From assembly GCF_030296555.1 (NCBI RefSeq), contig NZ_AP027728.1, forward strand, positions 2,232,001-2,296,000: a stretch of 64,000 nucleotides of DNA, given 5' to 3'. This DNA comes from Microbacterium suwonense (GTDB taxonomy: Bacteria > Actinomycetota > Actinomycetes > Actinomycetales > Microbacteriaceae). Shown here piece by piece: positions 47,299-58,360 of the stretch; within the stretch, counting starts at the first letter, position 1; every line of letters begins with the position of its first letter. Below the pieces are notes generated by a model that searched no databases, was not told the DNA's origin, and saw only the letters and a program-made list of their open reading frames with translations. Both the position numbers and the translations under genes were made by a program.

Positions 47299-50200
47299 CG
47301 CAGCACCTGCTGGCTCGCGACAGGCAGGTTTCGGCTGACGACCATGTCGTCGATCGGGTGGATCGGTACACCACCGAGTTCTTTCGCATCCCAGAGTTCC
47401 TGCGTGGGCGGGGTGTCCCGGGTCAGCGGACTCTGGATGTAGAAGATGCGGTCACCGCCGTTGCCTCGAGCGAGGATCGGGGCGGTGACCGACCCGATCC
47501 CCGGGATGAGCGCCGGTTCGTTCTTCAGGAACTCGATGCCCGCGATGTCACGGCTCTGCAGGTCGGCGAGGAGCTTGTCGATCGACTGGCTCATCCGGGC
47601 CTCGTTCAGTACCGGGCTGGTGCCGTCCAGGACATACCGCAACAGGTCGGCACCGATCTGACGGTCGAGCAAGCTGTGCTCGAACCGGTTGCGGAAGCTG
47701 CGCAAGCACCGGTAGCAAGACGCGTCACAGTCGGCCGGGCAGTCCTCCAGCAGGCCCAGCGCCTTCCGGAAAATCAATTCCCCGTACCCGTGCACCCGCC
47801 GTGTGAACCCGGCACCGCCGGCGAGCGTGTCGTACAGGTAGATCTCCGCCTCCTGCCCGTGGTTGCCGCCCGGTGTCAGCGCGGGGCGGTACTCGGCCTG
47901 CAACTCGCTCGCGTCCACGTCGAGTTCACGTGTCGCGGCGATCGTGAGTGCTTCCGCGACGGTCCGAAGCGCCACCTGTGTGGACAGCAGCTCCGGGCGC
48001 AAGGTGAGTGGCTTCTCGACGCTCAACCGCACGAGCAGCACATCGGAGATGAAGTCGGTGCCCAGCACGAGACCCTTCGTCGAGCCCGATCCTTGACACT
48101 CTTGCTCCCGCTCGTCGGGGAACGGCTTGGTGTGGGGGCCGGCGACGATACCCGTGGCACCATGCGTCGGTTCGATCAGGCCGCATTTCGTGCAGTATGT
48201 GTATCCCTCGCCGCGCGGACCGGTGTTGGTGACCAGCAGTGTGTCCCGCCGGTAGGTCTGCTCGAGGCGGGGCGTGACGTGATCCCAGGCTTCTTCGCGC
48301 TCCGGGCCCTCAGCGACAAGTTTGGCGCGCGTGGCGTAACTGTTCGCCGGTGCGTCGTCAGGGCTGGTGCCGGGATCGTCATTGGCGCGGTGGGCGAACC
48401 CGGGCGGTCGCATCCAGTTCATCGCCTTGCCGAACTTGCCGGGCGCGCCGCACGCGTCGCAGTCACGCTCCTCGCCGCGCTGGGCCTGGTCTGCCGGGAC
48501 GTGCTTAGCGTAGTGGCACACCTGGCATTCGAAGTAGAGCATCTTGTCGCGCCACGCTTGAGCTCGCTCTTTGTGCATCGGGGCGTAGATGGCGCCGGAG
48601 GTCCATTCCTTGTTGTCGATCCACACCACCTTGCCGGGTGCGTACTGGGTCAACGCGACCGGCAGCCCCTGGCTCGGCGCATACCGGAACTCGGTGTGGA
48701 ACCGTTCCGACTTGGCACGGTCGAAGACGTGGAACGCCACCACATCGGTCGGGAACGCGTACCTCGGCAGCACCCCCTTGTAGAGGAGGCGATCGAGCAG
48801 ATTCGACTGGCTGCGCTGCTCGGTGGGCACCTCGGCGCCGTCCTCGCCGGCATCGCCGTCCTCGACCACGACCTCTTGTGGGGCGGCGTCGCCATCTTCC
48901 GGTTCGGGCAACTTCCCATCGGCTTGCAGGTCGAGCGCGTCATCGATCGCGTCGAGGGTCGCTGTGACCAGGCCGTCGAGGAGACGCGATCGGTCCGTTG
49001 CGGTCAGCTCCGCCGGCAGCCACGACGCGATGTCGTCTCTCAGCACAGTCTCATGCTCGGTCAGCCATCCTTCGAAGTCGGTGCGGTTCAACGGTGACGT
49101 GGTGCCCACGAACCCGCGGACGGTACCGAGCACTTCGAACAGTTGCGGCTGATCCTCCGGGTCGATCTCGGGCAACCTGTCCTGGTTGTAACGCTGCAGC
49201 AGGTAGGCGATGACATGACGCCGGGCGATCTCGTCGTTGTCCAACGTCAGCACCGGGTCGTCCACGTCGCCGCGGATCATCAGGTGCGGGTTGCGGAAGT
49301 AATGGTCGTCGTGCGTGTCGGCGCTGCCGAATGCGACGACCGTGGCGACCGCGTTGCCGCGACGACCCGCACGGCCCGCCCGCTGTTGGTAGTTGGCACG
49401 CGATGGCGGCATGTTGCGCAGGGCGACACCCGACAGGCTGCCGATGTCGATGCCGACCTCCATCGTGGTGGTGCATGAGAGCACGTCGATCGCGGCGCGT
49501 TCCTGTTCCCCGGCCGGGGCAGTCCAACATCGATGTCCTGGAACAGCAGTTCGTATTCCTCGGCACGTGAGAAGACCGCGTCGGATTGGGCCGCATTCAA
49601 CTGGGCGGTGTGCTCCGCGGCGATGATGCTGAGGATGGGTTTGTGGGGAGACTGCAGGGCGCGTTCGGCGCTCTGCCGGTAGTAGCCCTTGCGCGCTTGG
49701 AAGACCTCGTCGGTCATGGGGTCGACGGTGCGAACCTGGTTCTGGTCGCAGTTGACGCAACGGGTTGATCCCGGGAAGGGCCGCTGGGTGAACCGGCACC
49801 GCTCGCAGTATCCCCACAATCCGCCCGACTCCAGCGCGACCGTGCCGGCGAGCAGACGATACTTCGCGCCCTCCAACTCGCAGAACGCGGGAAGCAGCAC
49901 CGGAAGCCACTCCTCCTTAAACTTCTTCTTCGCCGCCGGCGTTCCCAGCCAGCGGTCGACGGCCTGGAATCTGCCGGTGTGGGGCTTCACGCCGCCCTTC
50001 TGCCGCCACCACTCCGAGGTCATCGTCGAGAACCAGATGCCGCGTGTGGGCGTCGCCCACTGCGCGAGCCACAGCCGGACCAGGGCGAGGCGCTGCTCGT
50101 CGGACGTGGCGACACCATCGATCGCTGGCAGGACCGCGAGGAGGTCGTCCCGCAGGCTGGTCTTCTCTCGGATCGACGCGAGTCCCAGAGACACCAGTCC

Positions 50201-52859
50201 GTAGTGTTTGTCGGTCAGGGCCAGGTAGATCGCACGCAACAGGGCCTGCGGGGGCGGGGAGGTGAGCATCAGTAGTTCCCCGCGCGCCTCCTCGTTACCC
50301 GTCAACGCTCCGTTGTCGAGCGCCTTGCCGACCGCTTTCAGAACGTGCAGGGACTCCGCTTCCCGCAGTTCCGGACGCAGCCGCACCTCGAGTTGCCTGG
50401 CTCCCACCATCACCGCCAAGTACAGCCGCTCCAGGCTCAAATGCTTGCCAATGCCCGGCTGGGCGGACAGTTCTTCCCACCCCTTCAGGATCAGCGGCCG
50501 GATCACGTCTCGCATCGAATACGCCTGCAGGTTGGGCGCCAGACGTGCGGCGACCTGTCGCGAGTCGGAGAACGCCAACACCTTGCGGCCGCGCAGCGGC
50601 GCGAACGTGGAGTACGGGGCGCTGGGCGGCTGCACCTCGATCTGTCGGGTGACCAGTGCCTGGAACGGTTGGTCGCCCTTGGTCTGGTGGTCCTGCACAG
50701 AGGAGCGGCCGAAGAAACCCGCCAACTGTCCGCAGACACCGCACGGCTTGAATTCGCCGTCCGCTTCAGCGTGGTCGTCGCCGTCATCGCCATCGTCGTC
50801 GCTAGTCACCTTCTCACCGCTGCGCAGCTTCGGGAGAAAAACGACGCGGCCGCGGACCGGCGGCTTGTCCGGATCGAGCCGGCCGGTCACCAGGTCGATC
50901 TCGGCGACCTGAACCTCCCCGGCCTGCGGTTCTTCCAGCAACAGATCGAGGGGAAACAGTTCGGGGACCGCGCCGGCGGTGGTCTGGAACGCGCCGCCGC
51001 GCTCATTCCACAAGAACGTCGGATGCTGCAGATCATCGGTGTAGCCGCGCGCGTAGGCCGAACCGCAGTGACGGCAGGTGTAGAACTCGAACACCCGCGC
51101 CCCGCAGTCGCAGGTGGCCTGCGGTTGCGGGTACAGCTTGCCGATCGGTCCGACGCCCGGCGGCAGATTGTCACGGTCGACGGCTCCGCACTCGGGGTCG
51201 ATACATGCCCACAGTCCGGGAAGTCCTCGGAAGAACGCATGCACCCGGCAAGGCAGCAGGCCCGCTTCCTCGGGGGTGCGGCGTGCGGCGCTACCCAGCG
51301 CGACGAGGGCGGTTACCGCCTTGTCCGCCACCTCGGTGGCGACGTTGGGGAACACCGCGGTGCCAAGCTCATGCAACGGTTGCGCCTTCTGCATCGTCTC
51401 GTTGATGAGCAGGTTCATCGGCTCGTAGCCGGTCAGGGCGTCGTACAGCAACGCCGCGACGGGACGGTCCCTATCGTCCACACCGCGGTCGGTAAGCAGG
51501 TCGGCGACCGCGACCGTGCGGGCCGGTTCCGTCTCTGCGTTGTAGAAGTCCGCGAGCGGAAGGCCGGCGAGCAGCGTCGCCGCAGCCGGGGTGCCCTGTG
51601 CGGCATTGGATCGCAACGCCGGTTTGCTGGTGACCGTCCGGAAGTCAGCTTCGTCCTTTCCGGTCAGTTGCGCGGCGAACTCGCGAGCATATTCGGGGGT
51701 GCTGAAGCTCGCGCTTGTTGTGATCACCTGGATACGATCCGGTGTGATCCCCAGCCGCGACCGCAACCGGCGCAGCAGCAGCGCGACCTCGGCGCCCGCG
51801 GCCCCGGTAGAGGTGCGCCTCGTCGACGATCAGCAGGAACTTCTCCTCCGGGTTGTCCGCCAGCCACTGCCGGGTGTGGTCGAACACCGGCCGCTCAAGG
51901 GGCCTCATCAGCATGTACTCGAGCATCGAGTAGTTGGTGATGAGCACGTCCGGGGGTGCGGCGAGAACCTCGTGCCGGGTGAGGAGCTCCGGATCCTCCG
52001 GCCCCATGACGGCCCGCACGAACCGCCCGCTCTTCGCGTCCTTCCACCTCGAGCCCTTAGGTCCGAACCACGCCTTCAGGTCGGGTTTCGCGGGCCACTT
52101 GCCCCGCGCCTCCAGCTTCTCCTTGAGCATCTTCGCCTGCGCGTGCCCTGGCGCTTTCGGATCGGCAGCTTTGTCAATCAGCAGCAGGTAGAAGTCCTCG
52201 ATCGATCCGAGCCGCTTCTGGTCCTTCTTCACCGTCCGCACTCCCGGGTATAGGGTGCGGCTGGTGTAGCGCGCGAAACGGGCGGGGCGCCCCGCCCAGG
52301 CACGGAACTGCGTCGTCAGCCGCGGGTCGCCCAGCAGCAGCCGCAGACGCCCCAGCTGGTCGTTGACCAGCGCGTTCATCGGGTAGAGGATCAGCGCGCG
52401 CACGGCGGGGGCAGCGAACGAGTCCGGACGGTGCTTGGCTTCGGTGGCCAGCTTGGCGAGCATTGGCAGCAGGAACGACTCGGTCTTCCCGGAGCCGGTG
52501 CCGGTCGTGACGGCAAGGCTGTTGCCGTCACGGGCCGCCCACTCGATCGCTTCCGCCTGATGGGTGTAGGGCGGATCGTGCAGCAACCGGTCGAATGCGC
52601 CGACCTTCTGAGTGAGCGGGGTGAACAGGTCGTGGACGGCGGCGTCGACGTCGAGCTCAGCGAACGTGCGGTCTGTCTGGTACCGCGGGGTGCTCTCGAT
52701 GAAGGGAGCTTTGAACAGAACACCCTCAGTCTGCAGCAATTGGCGGCGCTGCTCGATGACCGTGGGGTGACCGACGTGGTAGGTGGCCTCGATGTACTCA
52801 CGTAGAGCCGACTGGATATCGTCGATCGTCTCGGCGATCGTGGGAGCGTCAGACGCCAT
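47286..52859 (-). CDS. large DUF1998 DEAD/DEAH helicase (DruE type), two frameshifts
   Basis: About 1,857-aa superfamily 2 helicase. Seen from the N-terminus: HQAEAIEWA, Walker [18 protein letters not shown] near residue 120, [30 protein letters not shown], and DEAHLYRG near residue 348; later [15 protein letters not shown] and [12 protein letters not shown]; several CxxC pairs; and a C-terminal DUF1998 with [15 protein letters not shown] and [27 protein letters not shown]. The frame shifts near 51805 (one extra base, or two lost, after LYRG) and near 49508 (GGGG needs one more G to give [13 protein letters not shown]). These restore one chain. The domain plan matches DruE and other DUF1998 defence helicases. 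Confidence 0.85.
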
Positions 52860-53940
52860 GTGGTGCCTCCTCTTGTGTCATCCATAACATGTCAATCAGA
52901 AAGGTTCCGACGCCGTCGGCCGCAGCGGCGGGCACACGGAACGAGAACAGCGCACCCGTCGTCTTCCCGAGCGGTAGCCCGACGAACTGCAGGTAACGTT
53001 CCGCGAAACCCGGCAGCGGCGAGAAGAAGTCGAAGACGACGTCACCGCCGACTAGGTCACCCGCGCGCCGCCGGAATCGTTGCGGCACGCCACGGGCAGC
53101 GTCGACGGCCGCCTGATAGCGCCATGCCTCGTCGCGACCGGGTAGGACCGGGTTATCCACCGGCCACTCCAGCAGACGCGACGGCACGCCACGCTCACAC
53201 CGAGCCAGACACCACAAGTCGGCGCCGTAAGCCTGCGGCCGGCGGGCGATGAAGTCTCCGGTGTCGGAGGCCGCCGGCGGCCGCCAACGGCCCGCGTAGT
53301 ACCGGACCGAGGATGCCGGGTCGAGGATCTGGATGTCCTCGAGGTGGCCAGCGAGGGCGGCGGTGTCGAGGCGCACCCGAAAGTGATCGACAAATGCGGT
53401 CGGAGTTTCGATGGCTGGTCGGGCGAGCCAACGTTCTCTAGCAACGCAACGCAGCCCCTGGTCGCGGAGTTGCGTCGGCCCGTCCTCCGCATCGAGGCTG
53501 ATCGACCGTGTCGGGCCTTCATAGTCGATCATCTGGGCGAGATCGTCCAGGATCAACGGCACACCGAACGGTCGAATGCCGGTGAGCAGGTAGCGGCCCG
53601 GGTGTCGTTCGATGAATGACGGCGGCGCCAAGTACAGCAGCCGCGCCGACTGGCCTTTGTCACGGCGAAGCTCCAGCAGGTCCCCGGAAGCGACCAGTTC
53701 ATCCAAGATCTCTCCGACGCCCGACCGGGTGACCGCACCGGCACTGGCGAGGGGCTGCACGGCGCCGTACACGGCATCGGCGAGTCGTCCTGGACTCGTC
53801 GGGCACAGGAACGACGCGGCCCGGCGCAACGCGGCGGCCAGCGCCTCGAACGAGGTGAGGTCGATGATGTCGGGGTCCAGGCCGAGAGTTCGTATCGCCG
53901 CGGCGGCGGCAGTCTCGGCCGTGAGCTGGCTGATCTGCAT
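52849..53940 (-). CDS. uncharacterised 363-aa protein of the helicase operon
   Basis: The function is not recognised. The N-terminal 100 residues are helical (AAAAIRTLGLDPDIIDLTSFEALAAALRRAASFL and VQPLASAGAVTRSGVGEILDELVASGDLLELRRDKGQSARLLYLA), compatible with a winged helix; the rest is mixed alpha/beta (FIERHPGRYLLTGIRPFG; ARCERGVPSRLLEWPVDN). No membrane segment is predicted. Its start shares 1 base with the preceding gene's stop and its stop overlaps the helicase start by 11 bases, so it is translated with both and probably acts in the same complex. Confidence 0.7.
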   Translation of the reverse strand: MQISQLTAETAAAAAIRTLGLDPDIIDLTSFEALAAALRRAASFLCPTSPGRLADAVYGAVQPLASAGAVTRSGVGEILDELVASGDLLELRRDKGQSARLLYLAPPSFIERHPGRYLLTGIRPFGVPLILDDLAQMIDYEGPTRSISLDAEDGPTQLRDQGLRCVARERWLARPAIETPTAFVDHFRVRLDTAALAGHLEDIQILDPASSVRYYAGRWRPPAASDTGDFIARRPQAYGADLWCLARCERGVPSRLLEWPVDNPVLPGRDEAWRYQAAVDAARGVPQRFRRRAGDLVGGDVVFDFFSPLPGFAERYLQFVGLPLGKTTGALFSFRVPAAAADGVGTFLIDMLWMTQEEAPHGV

Positions 53941-56447
53941 CAGAAGCTCCGCTCCACGCCATCGGCGTCGTTGAGGGCCCGGGTGCCGAGAACCGCAAAC
54001 CGTGCGGCGCGGTAGAGCACCGGAGTCTGCATGACCTGCTCGAGCAGGAACGTGATCTCGTCCTTGGGCCACTGGAGAAGATGCCCGGGGCGGCCGGCGA
54101 GCATCAGCAGGAAGCGGGACACCGCCGGGTGATCGCCCAGCCCGCTACTGGCGAGGTGCGGTGCGATGACGGTGTCGAACCCGCGCAGCAGACTCCCGGC
54201 CGACAGCCACTTGTACAGGCTGTACGCGATCGCGGTCGCGAGATCCTTGTGGGACGTAGAGATCCCGACAGCCTGCTGCATCTCGGCGAGCAGGTCCGCG
54301 ACGTCCTGCGCGCGAGCGACCTTGCGTTCGATGGCGACCCAGTGGCTCCCTCCGATGATGGTCCCAATCGCGCGGGCGATGGCGTCGCCGATCACCTGCT
54401 GCTGATACACGACGAACGCGTCCGCGGGCAGTTCCGCGTTCAGCCACCGCGCATGTGCGTCGACCAGCTGGCGAACGTCGGTCGAGGTGCGACCGGCGGT
54501 CGGCACCGCGGGGCGCAGGGCGGGTTGCTGGAGGAGCGCGTTCGGTTCGGTGGGGAGGATGAGAGACGCCGACGCGTCACCGGCACGGGCGACGACAAGT
54601 CCGCCGCGCGGCGGGGCGTTGATGTCGGCGCCGACCGGGCGCGGCACGGCGGCGGTCGGCGACTGCACATCGTAGAATTCGACGGTCGTGGCGTCGCCGT
54701 CGGTGCGGTCCACCAGGCGAGCGTGGACGTGTCCCTCGTGGCTGCGCGCGAAACGCCACCGCAGCGGCTGGAAGCCGCGCTCACAGGTCAGGGTCGCGAA
54801 ACCGACACCGGCGCGAGCGACGGTGATCACGCAAGACTCTGCGTCATCGTAAGCGTCGCTGAAACGGTGATCCTTACGGATCGCCTTGGCGAGCGTAGTC
54901 CACGCTTCCTCGTCGAGGGGCAGGTCGATGGACCGTCTCAGGTCCGCGATCGACTGTCCATGCTCGCCACGCAGGCTCACCTCGATGTCCGCCTCGGCAC
55001 CGGCGGGCCCATCGATCACGAGCTGGGCGCGCTCGTCCCACAGTTCGCTGAGGGTTGGGCGAGCGGGGGTAGCGAGCAGACGGATCCCCTCGCCGACGGA
55101 GGCGCCCTCGGGGCGGATCTGTGGGTCTCGAATCGTGATCACGAGAGAGCCGACAGTCATCGGGCGGTCATCGTCTCCCAGCAGACTGACACTCGCGACG
55201 TGGGTGCCGACGCTCAGGCCCTGCAGGGAGAAGAGCAGTTCGGCCTGCCCAGCTGGCCAATCAAGGAAATACACGTCCCCGCCGATCGTCAGCCGGCACC
55301 GTTGCGGGGCCAATTCGGATCGGATCCCGAGGATTGCCGGTTCCCCCGCAACCCATTCGGCTTCGCCCTCACCGTCCCATGCACTGGCGACGATGCCGAC
55401 CGGGCGGATGGCGACGTGAGTGAGCACAGCGATGCCGCAGGCGGTCAGCGCAGCGGCGTCCTTCTCGCTGACCTGCTCGGGGACCGTGAGCTCGTAGCCG
55501 CGCACCCCTTCAACGTTGAGTCCCACCTCGGCGATCCACTGCACCGTCGGCGGGGTCAGCGAACTCGCACCGATCAGCAGGTAGCGGTGCCCGGGGCGAA
55601 CCAACTTGCCCTTCACTTCGGTCGCCAGGCCCGCGCCTTGGCGGCGAAACAGCCACCACGGCCCCGGGGTGATGACGCACTGGTCTGCCAAGATCCGGTT
55701 GGTCTCTTCCTGCGCCCGGTCCAGCCGCAGGAAGGCTTGATCGGTACGCGGCCACGTCGCGAACTGGACCGATTGGCCGGGGTAAAGCAGTCCGCTCGGC
55801 GGCACGTGCCGGTCGGCGCCATTGACGAAACCCCGCGACACCCGCAACTGCCGGAACACGTCGGGCAGCCCCGCCCCCAGCGGCGTCAAGTCGGGGAGCT
55901 CCGCATGGGCGTTCCACTGGTCCCCCAGACGCAGATACAACCGCGGATCGGTCGCGCGCGGCTGCGTGTGCGGCGCCGATGCTGTCTGCCCCTGCGCCGC
56001 GGTCGGGCGAAAACCACGCGCCCGGTGCGCGGACTGCTGGGCCGTTCGCAGCCAGTGATGGGCCTGCTGCTCTTTGGACAGATCAGTCACGATCCGCTCG
56101 AGCGTGGAGTTGAGAAGGTAGGGGCTGGGTGAATCGTGCCCGGACAACAGCGCGGCGGCGACCTGCCCGACAAGGGTGGTGTTCTCGCAGAAGATGCGGA
56201 ACCGCTCGGTGTACGACGCTGCTCGTTGCGCCAGTCTCAGGCCGAGGGCGGGTGGGTTGTCGAGCAGGTCCGAGGTGAGGGCAGCGCTGAACTCGTATAG
56301 CAATTGGGCCAGTTGTCGCTGCAGGTAAGTCGGCAGCACGCCGTGCGTGATCGGCCAGGCGATGATCGTGAACGCCGCAGCGAAAGCGCCCGTCGGCACG
56401 GCCCCGCCATATTCCGCCGCGAACTTCGTAAACCATGACTTGATCAA
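53940..56447 (-). CDS. uncharacterised 835-aa protein of the helicase operon
   Basis: Not recognised. Residues 1-150 are helical with weakly hydrophobic stretches (AAAFTIIAWPITHGVLPTYLQRQLAQLLY). The middle (about 210-570) looks beta-rich, including QCRLTIGGDVYFLDWPAGQAELLFSLQGLSVGTHVASVSLLGDD and immunoglobulin-like strands. The C-terminal 180 residues are helical ([43 protein letters not shown]). No nuclease or ATPase motif is visible. It overlaps its upstream neighbour by 4 bases and its downstream neighbour by 1. It could be a sensor or scaffold of the helicase system, possibly a distant counterpart of an unknown Dru component. Confidence 0.7.
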   Translation of the reverse strand: MIKSWFTKFAAEYGGAVPTGAFAAAFTIIAWPITHGVLPTYLQRQLAQLLYEFSAALTSDLLDNPPALGLRLAQRAASYTERFRIFCENTTLVGQVAAALLSGHDSPSPYLLNSTLERIVTDLSKEQQAHHWLRTAQQSAHRARGFRPTAAQGQTASAPHTQPRATDPRLYLRLGDQWNAHAELPDLTPLGAGLPDVFRQLRVSRGFVNGADRHVPPSGLLYPGQSVQFATWPRTDQAFLRLDRAQEETNRILADQCVITPGPWWLFRRQGAGLATEVKGKLVRPGHRYLLIGASSLTPPTVQWIAEVGLNVEGVRGYELTVPEQVSEKDAAALTACGIAVLTHVAIRPVGIVASAWDGEGEAEWVAGEPAILGIRSELAPQRCRLTIGGDVYFLDWPAGQAELLFSLQGLSVGTHVASVSLLGDDDRPMTVGSLVITIRDPQIRPEGASVGEGIRLLATPARPTLSELWDERAQLVIDGPAGAEADIEVSLRGEHGQSIADLRRSIDLPLDEEAWTTLAKAIRKDHRFSDAYDDAESCVITVARAGVGFATLTCERGFQPLRWRFARSHEGHVHARLVDRTDGDATTVEFYDVQSPTAAVPRPVGADINAPPRGGLVVARAGDASASLILPTEPNALLQQPALRPAVPTAGRTSTDVRQLVDAHARWLNAELPADAFVVYQQQVIGDAIARAIGTIIGGSHWVAIERKVARAQDVADLLAEMQQAVGISTSHKDLATAIAYSLYKWLSAGSLLRGFDTVIAPHLASSGLGDHPAVSRFLLMLAGRPGHLLQWPKDEITFLLEQVMQTPVLYRAARFAVLGTRALNDADGVERSF

Positions 56448-56779
56448 GGCGCGGTGTTCAGAGCGCCAGCCGGGGTGCGCTGCTCGAAGCTTCGCCAGTA
56501 CTCATCCCCGACATAGTCGTAGCCGGCCTCAGCGGCGTAGACGACGAACGGCAACCACCACTGACGATGGCGAGAGCCGAGACCTTCGGACACCGCTGTC
56601 CGCACCGTCGCGATCAGCAGATCAAGGTCTTCGGCAGAGAGCTCATGTTCGAGGGCGAAAACGGGCGCAGCAACTTCTAGAAGCGCGCGCTCATCCCGCA
56701 TCCCGCTGAAATGGGTGTCAAGGCGCGCGTGAAGATGCTCCAACATCTCGTCGGCCGTGCTCGACACCACCTCAGACAT
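56444..56779 (-). CDS. small helical protein, first gene of the helicase operon
   Basis: 111-aa soluble protein, MSEVVSSTADEMLEHLHARL then SAEDLDLLIATVRTAVSEGLGSRHRQWWLPFVVYAAEAGYDYVGDEYWRSF. The last segment (residues 75-105) resembles the N-terminal part of a helical armadillo/TPR-like domain. The ATG at 56779 has an AGGGGG ribosome site. It overlaps the 835-aa protein gene by 4 bases (ATGA). Known relatives were not recognised. Confidence 0.65.
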   Translation of the reverse strand: MSEVVSSTADEMLEHLHARLDTHFSGMRDERALLEVAAPVFALEHELSAEDLDLLIATVRTAVSEGLGSRHRQWWLPFVVYAAEAGYDYVGDEYWRSFEQRTPAGALNTAP

Positions 56780-56948
56780 GGATGCCCCCTCCCACATGTC
56801 GCACTCCGCTGTATCCATATCAGTGTGGTCGATACCTCCGACGTTGCCCCAACTTTCGCCATTCCGGCACGTTTCCGCGCTGCCAGGCTCTCGGCGCCGA
56901 GAAACCGCGCCCATCGATGCCAGCGCGCATCGCCGGTTCCGACGATCC

Positions 56949-57839
56949 TCACCAATCGATCTGCTTGGTCGGCATCCGAACCGTGCGATTGATGGCGTCG
57001 TGCGTCGGATACTTCGCGCGGACCCGCTCGGGGATCGGGGTCCGTTCAACGGGCTGATCACGCAACCCCAGTGCCACGCCAAGCTCAGTGAAACGGGCTG
57101 CAGTCTCACGTGAGATGGGGTGCTGGGGCAGGTCCACCCGGCGCCGCTTGTTCGGCCACAGCGCCACCAATGAGCCGCCGGCCGCCCGCTTCACCTCGCG
57201 CACTGCGTGGTTCACAACAGCTCCCAGCTCGGGCTCGCTGACGATAACGACGACGAAGAGATGACCGAGACCGCCAAAAGCGAAGCTGCGAACAGCAGTC
57301 TCCCGGAATCCGTCGACCGTGAGCGCGCTGTAGTTCCCGCCGGCGTAGAGGAAACCCTCGTCGCTGTGCCCAACAAGAACATGGGCGTCACGAGGAGGCC
57401 GTCGAAGCTCGTACAGTTCGGAGAAGCGTGTCGATGGCAGCCCGTACGCATCCCGCTGACCCCACATCCCGATCAGCGCGGCCCGGTATAGCGATGTCGC
57501 CAAAGGCAACACCTCGGGAGCCGACACATGGGTCCGTCGCCGGAGCGCGAGATCGATCGCCACCTGTTTGGCGGCAACGTCGATCTCCCGTAACCAGCCG
57601 CTGTTGCAGTCCCGACAGATGCCGTCGAACTGCTTGTCGAACTGGCTGAGGTTTTCGACCCGACTTGTGCTTTCGCCGTCATAGTCGTGTCGCGCCGAGA
57701 TCAGATTCGGGAGCCGCGGAAAGTACTCGCCCCAATCTGCAGGCAGCCAGTGCTCCTTGCTGAACTTGACGCCGGACGCACCGCAGAAAGGACACCGTCG
57801 CTGTCGCTCCGTCGCACCGTCACCGTTCTGTCGTCCCAC
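56949..57839 (-). CDS. HNH-like zinc-binding endonuclease
   Basis: 296-aa protein with CPFCGASGVKFSKEHWLPADWG at residues 16-37 (CxxC plus HWLP, like the HNH core) and CRDCNSGWLREID near residue 75 supplying the second CxxC and the N-terminus of the last helix. This fits a degenerate HNH/His-Me finger nuclease. The C-terminal 150 residues are an unknown domain with AFGGLGHLFVVVIVSEPELGAVVNHAVREV. It sits upstream of the helicase operon on the same strand with a 169-base gap, so it is probably a separate gene of the island. Confidence 0.65.
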   Translation of the reverse strand: MGRQNGDGATERQRRCPFCGASGVKFSKEHWLPADWGEYFPRLPNLISARHDYDGESTSRVENLSQFDKQFDGICRDCNSGWLREIDVAAKQVAIDLALRRRTHVSAPEVLPLATSLYRAALIGMWGQRDAYGLPSTRFSELYELRRPPRDAHVLVGHSDEGFLYAGGNYSALTVDGFRETAVRSFAFGGLGHLFVVVIVSEPELGAVVNHAVREVKRAAGGSLVALWPNKRRRVDLPQHPISRETAARFTELGVALGLRDQPVERTPIPERVRAKYPTHDAINRTVRMPTKQIDW

Positions 57840-57884
57840 GGCTCCAGACTAAGCGCGAGCACCGACAGCGAGATCGCTGACCTC

Positions 57885-58058
57885 CTAGCGCCGCGCGGCA
57901 GCGCGCGCCTCGGTAAAGACGTTGACAACGAACTGCCACGCTTCCTTGCGGAGCGCGGTCTGAAAACCGGGATCGCGCCAAACGCGCAGGGCGCACGAGC
58001 CGAGAGCAGCAACGAGGTTCGCGCGCCTGGCGGGCTGGGGTGAACTCTGCAGAGCCAT
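57885..58058 (-). CDS. 57-aa small protein upstream of the HNH gene
   Basis: Small basic protein MALQSSPQPARRANLVAALG ... ending EARAAARR. Its ATG at 58058 has an exceptionally strong ribosome site, AAGGAGGTGAATC, which is the main evidence for a real gene. The stop is 45 bases before the HNH start, so both may be co-transcribed. A frame starting at 58189 could instead read through this start, but it would not end before entering the HNH gene. Function unknown. Confidence 0.5.
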   Translation of the reverse strand: MALQSSPQPARRANLVAALGSCALRVWRDPGFQTALRKEAWQFVVNVFTEARAAARR

Positions 58059-58360
58059 GATTCACCTCCTTGCTGTGTCAGATTCCGGTCGCGCAGCACC
58101 TTCCAGCACCGCTCGCTCTGCACTCCCCAGACGCTCGCCCAGCCAGCGAGGTCAAAGTTGCAAAGTTGATCAGGATACGGCGAAGTCATCGATCACCGCA
58201 AGTGGCGGGGAGTCGCGGCCGGTATCGACGGGCGGCTTGACAACACGAACGCGATCCCCATAGCCTGATCGACTTTGCTTCGGGCGACCGACGGTGGAGA
58301 CAACACGAGAACCGCACGGTCTCGACGGGCAACTCGAACGTCCGAGAGGGGGTGAACATC

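Noticed and set aside
46069..56447. DISARM or BREX system
   Set aside because: DUF1998 helicases occur in DISARM, but no DNA methyltransferase, PLD nuclease, PglZ or BrxL-like protein is present.
58060..58189. A 44-residue gene starting at 58189 upstream of the 57-aa small gene
   Set aside because: Its codons look plausible, but the frame does not stop before the HNH gene and has no ribosome site; kept only as a remark.
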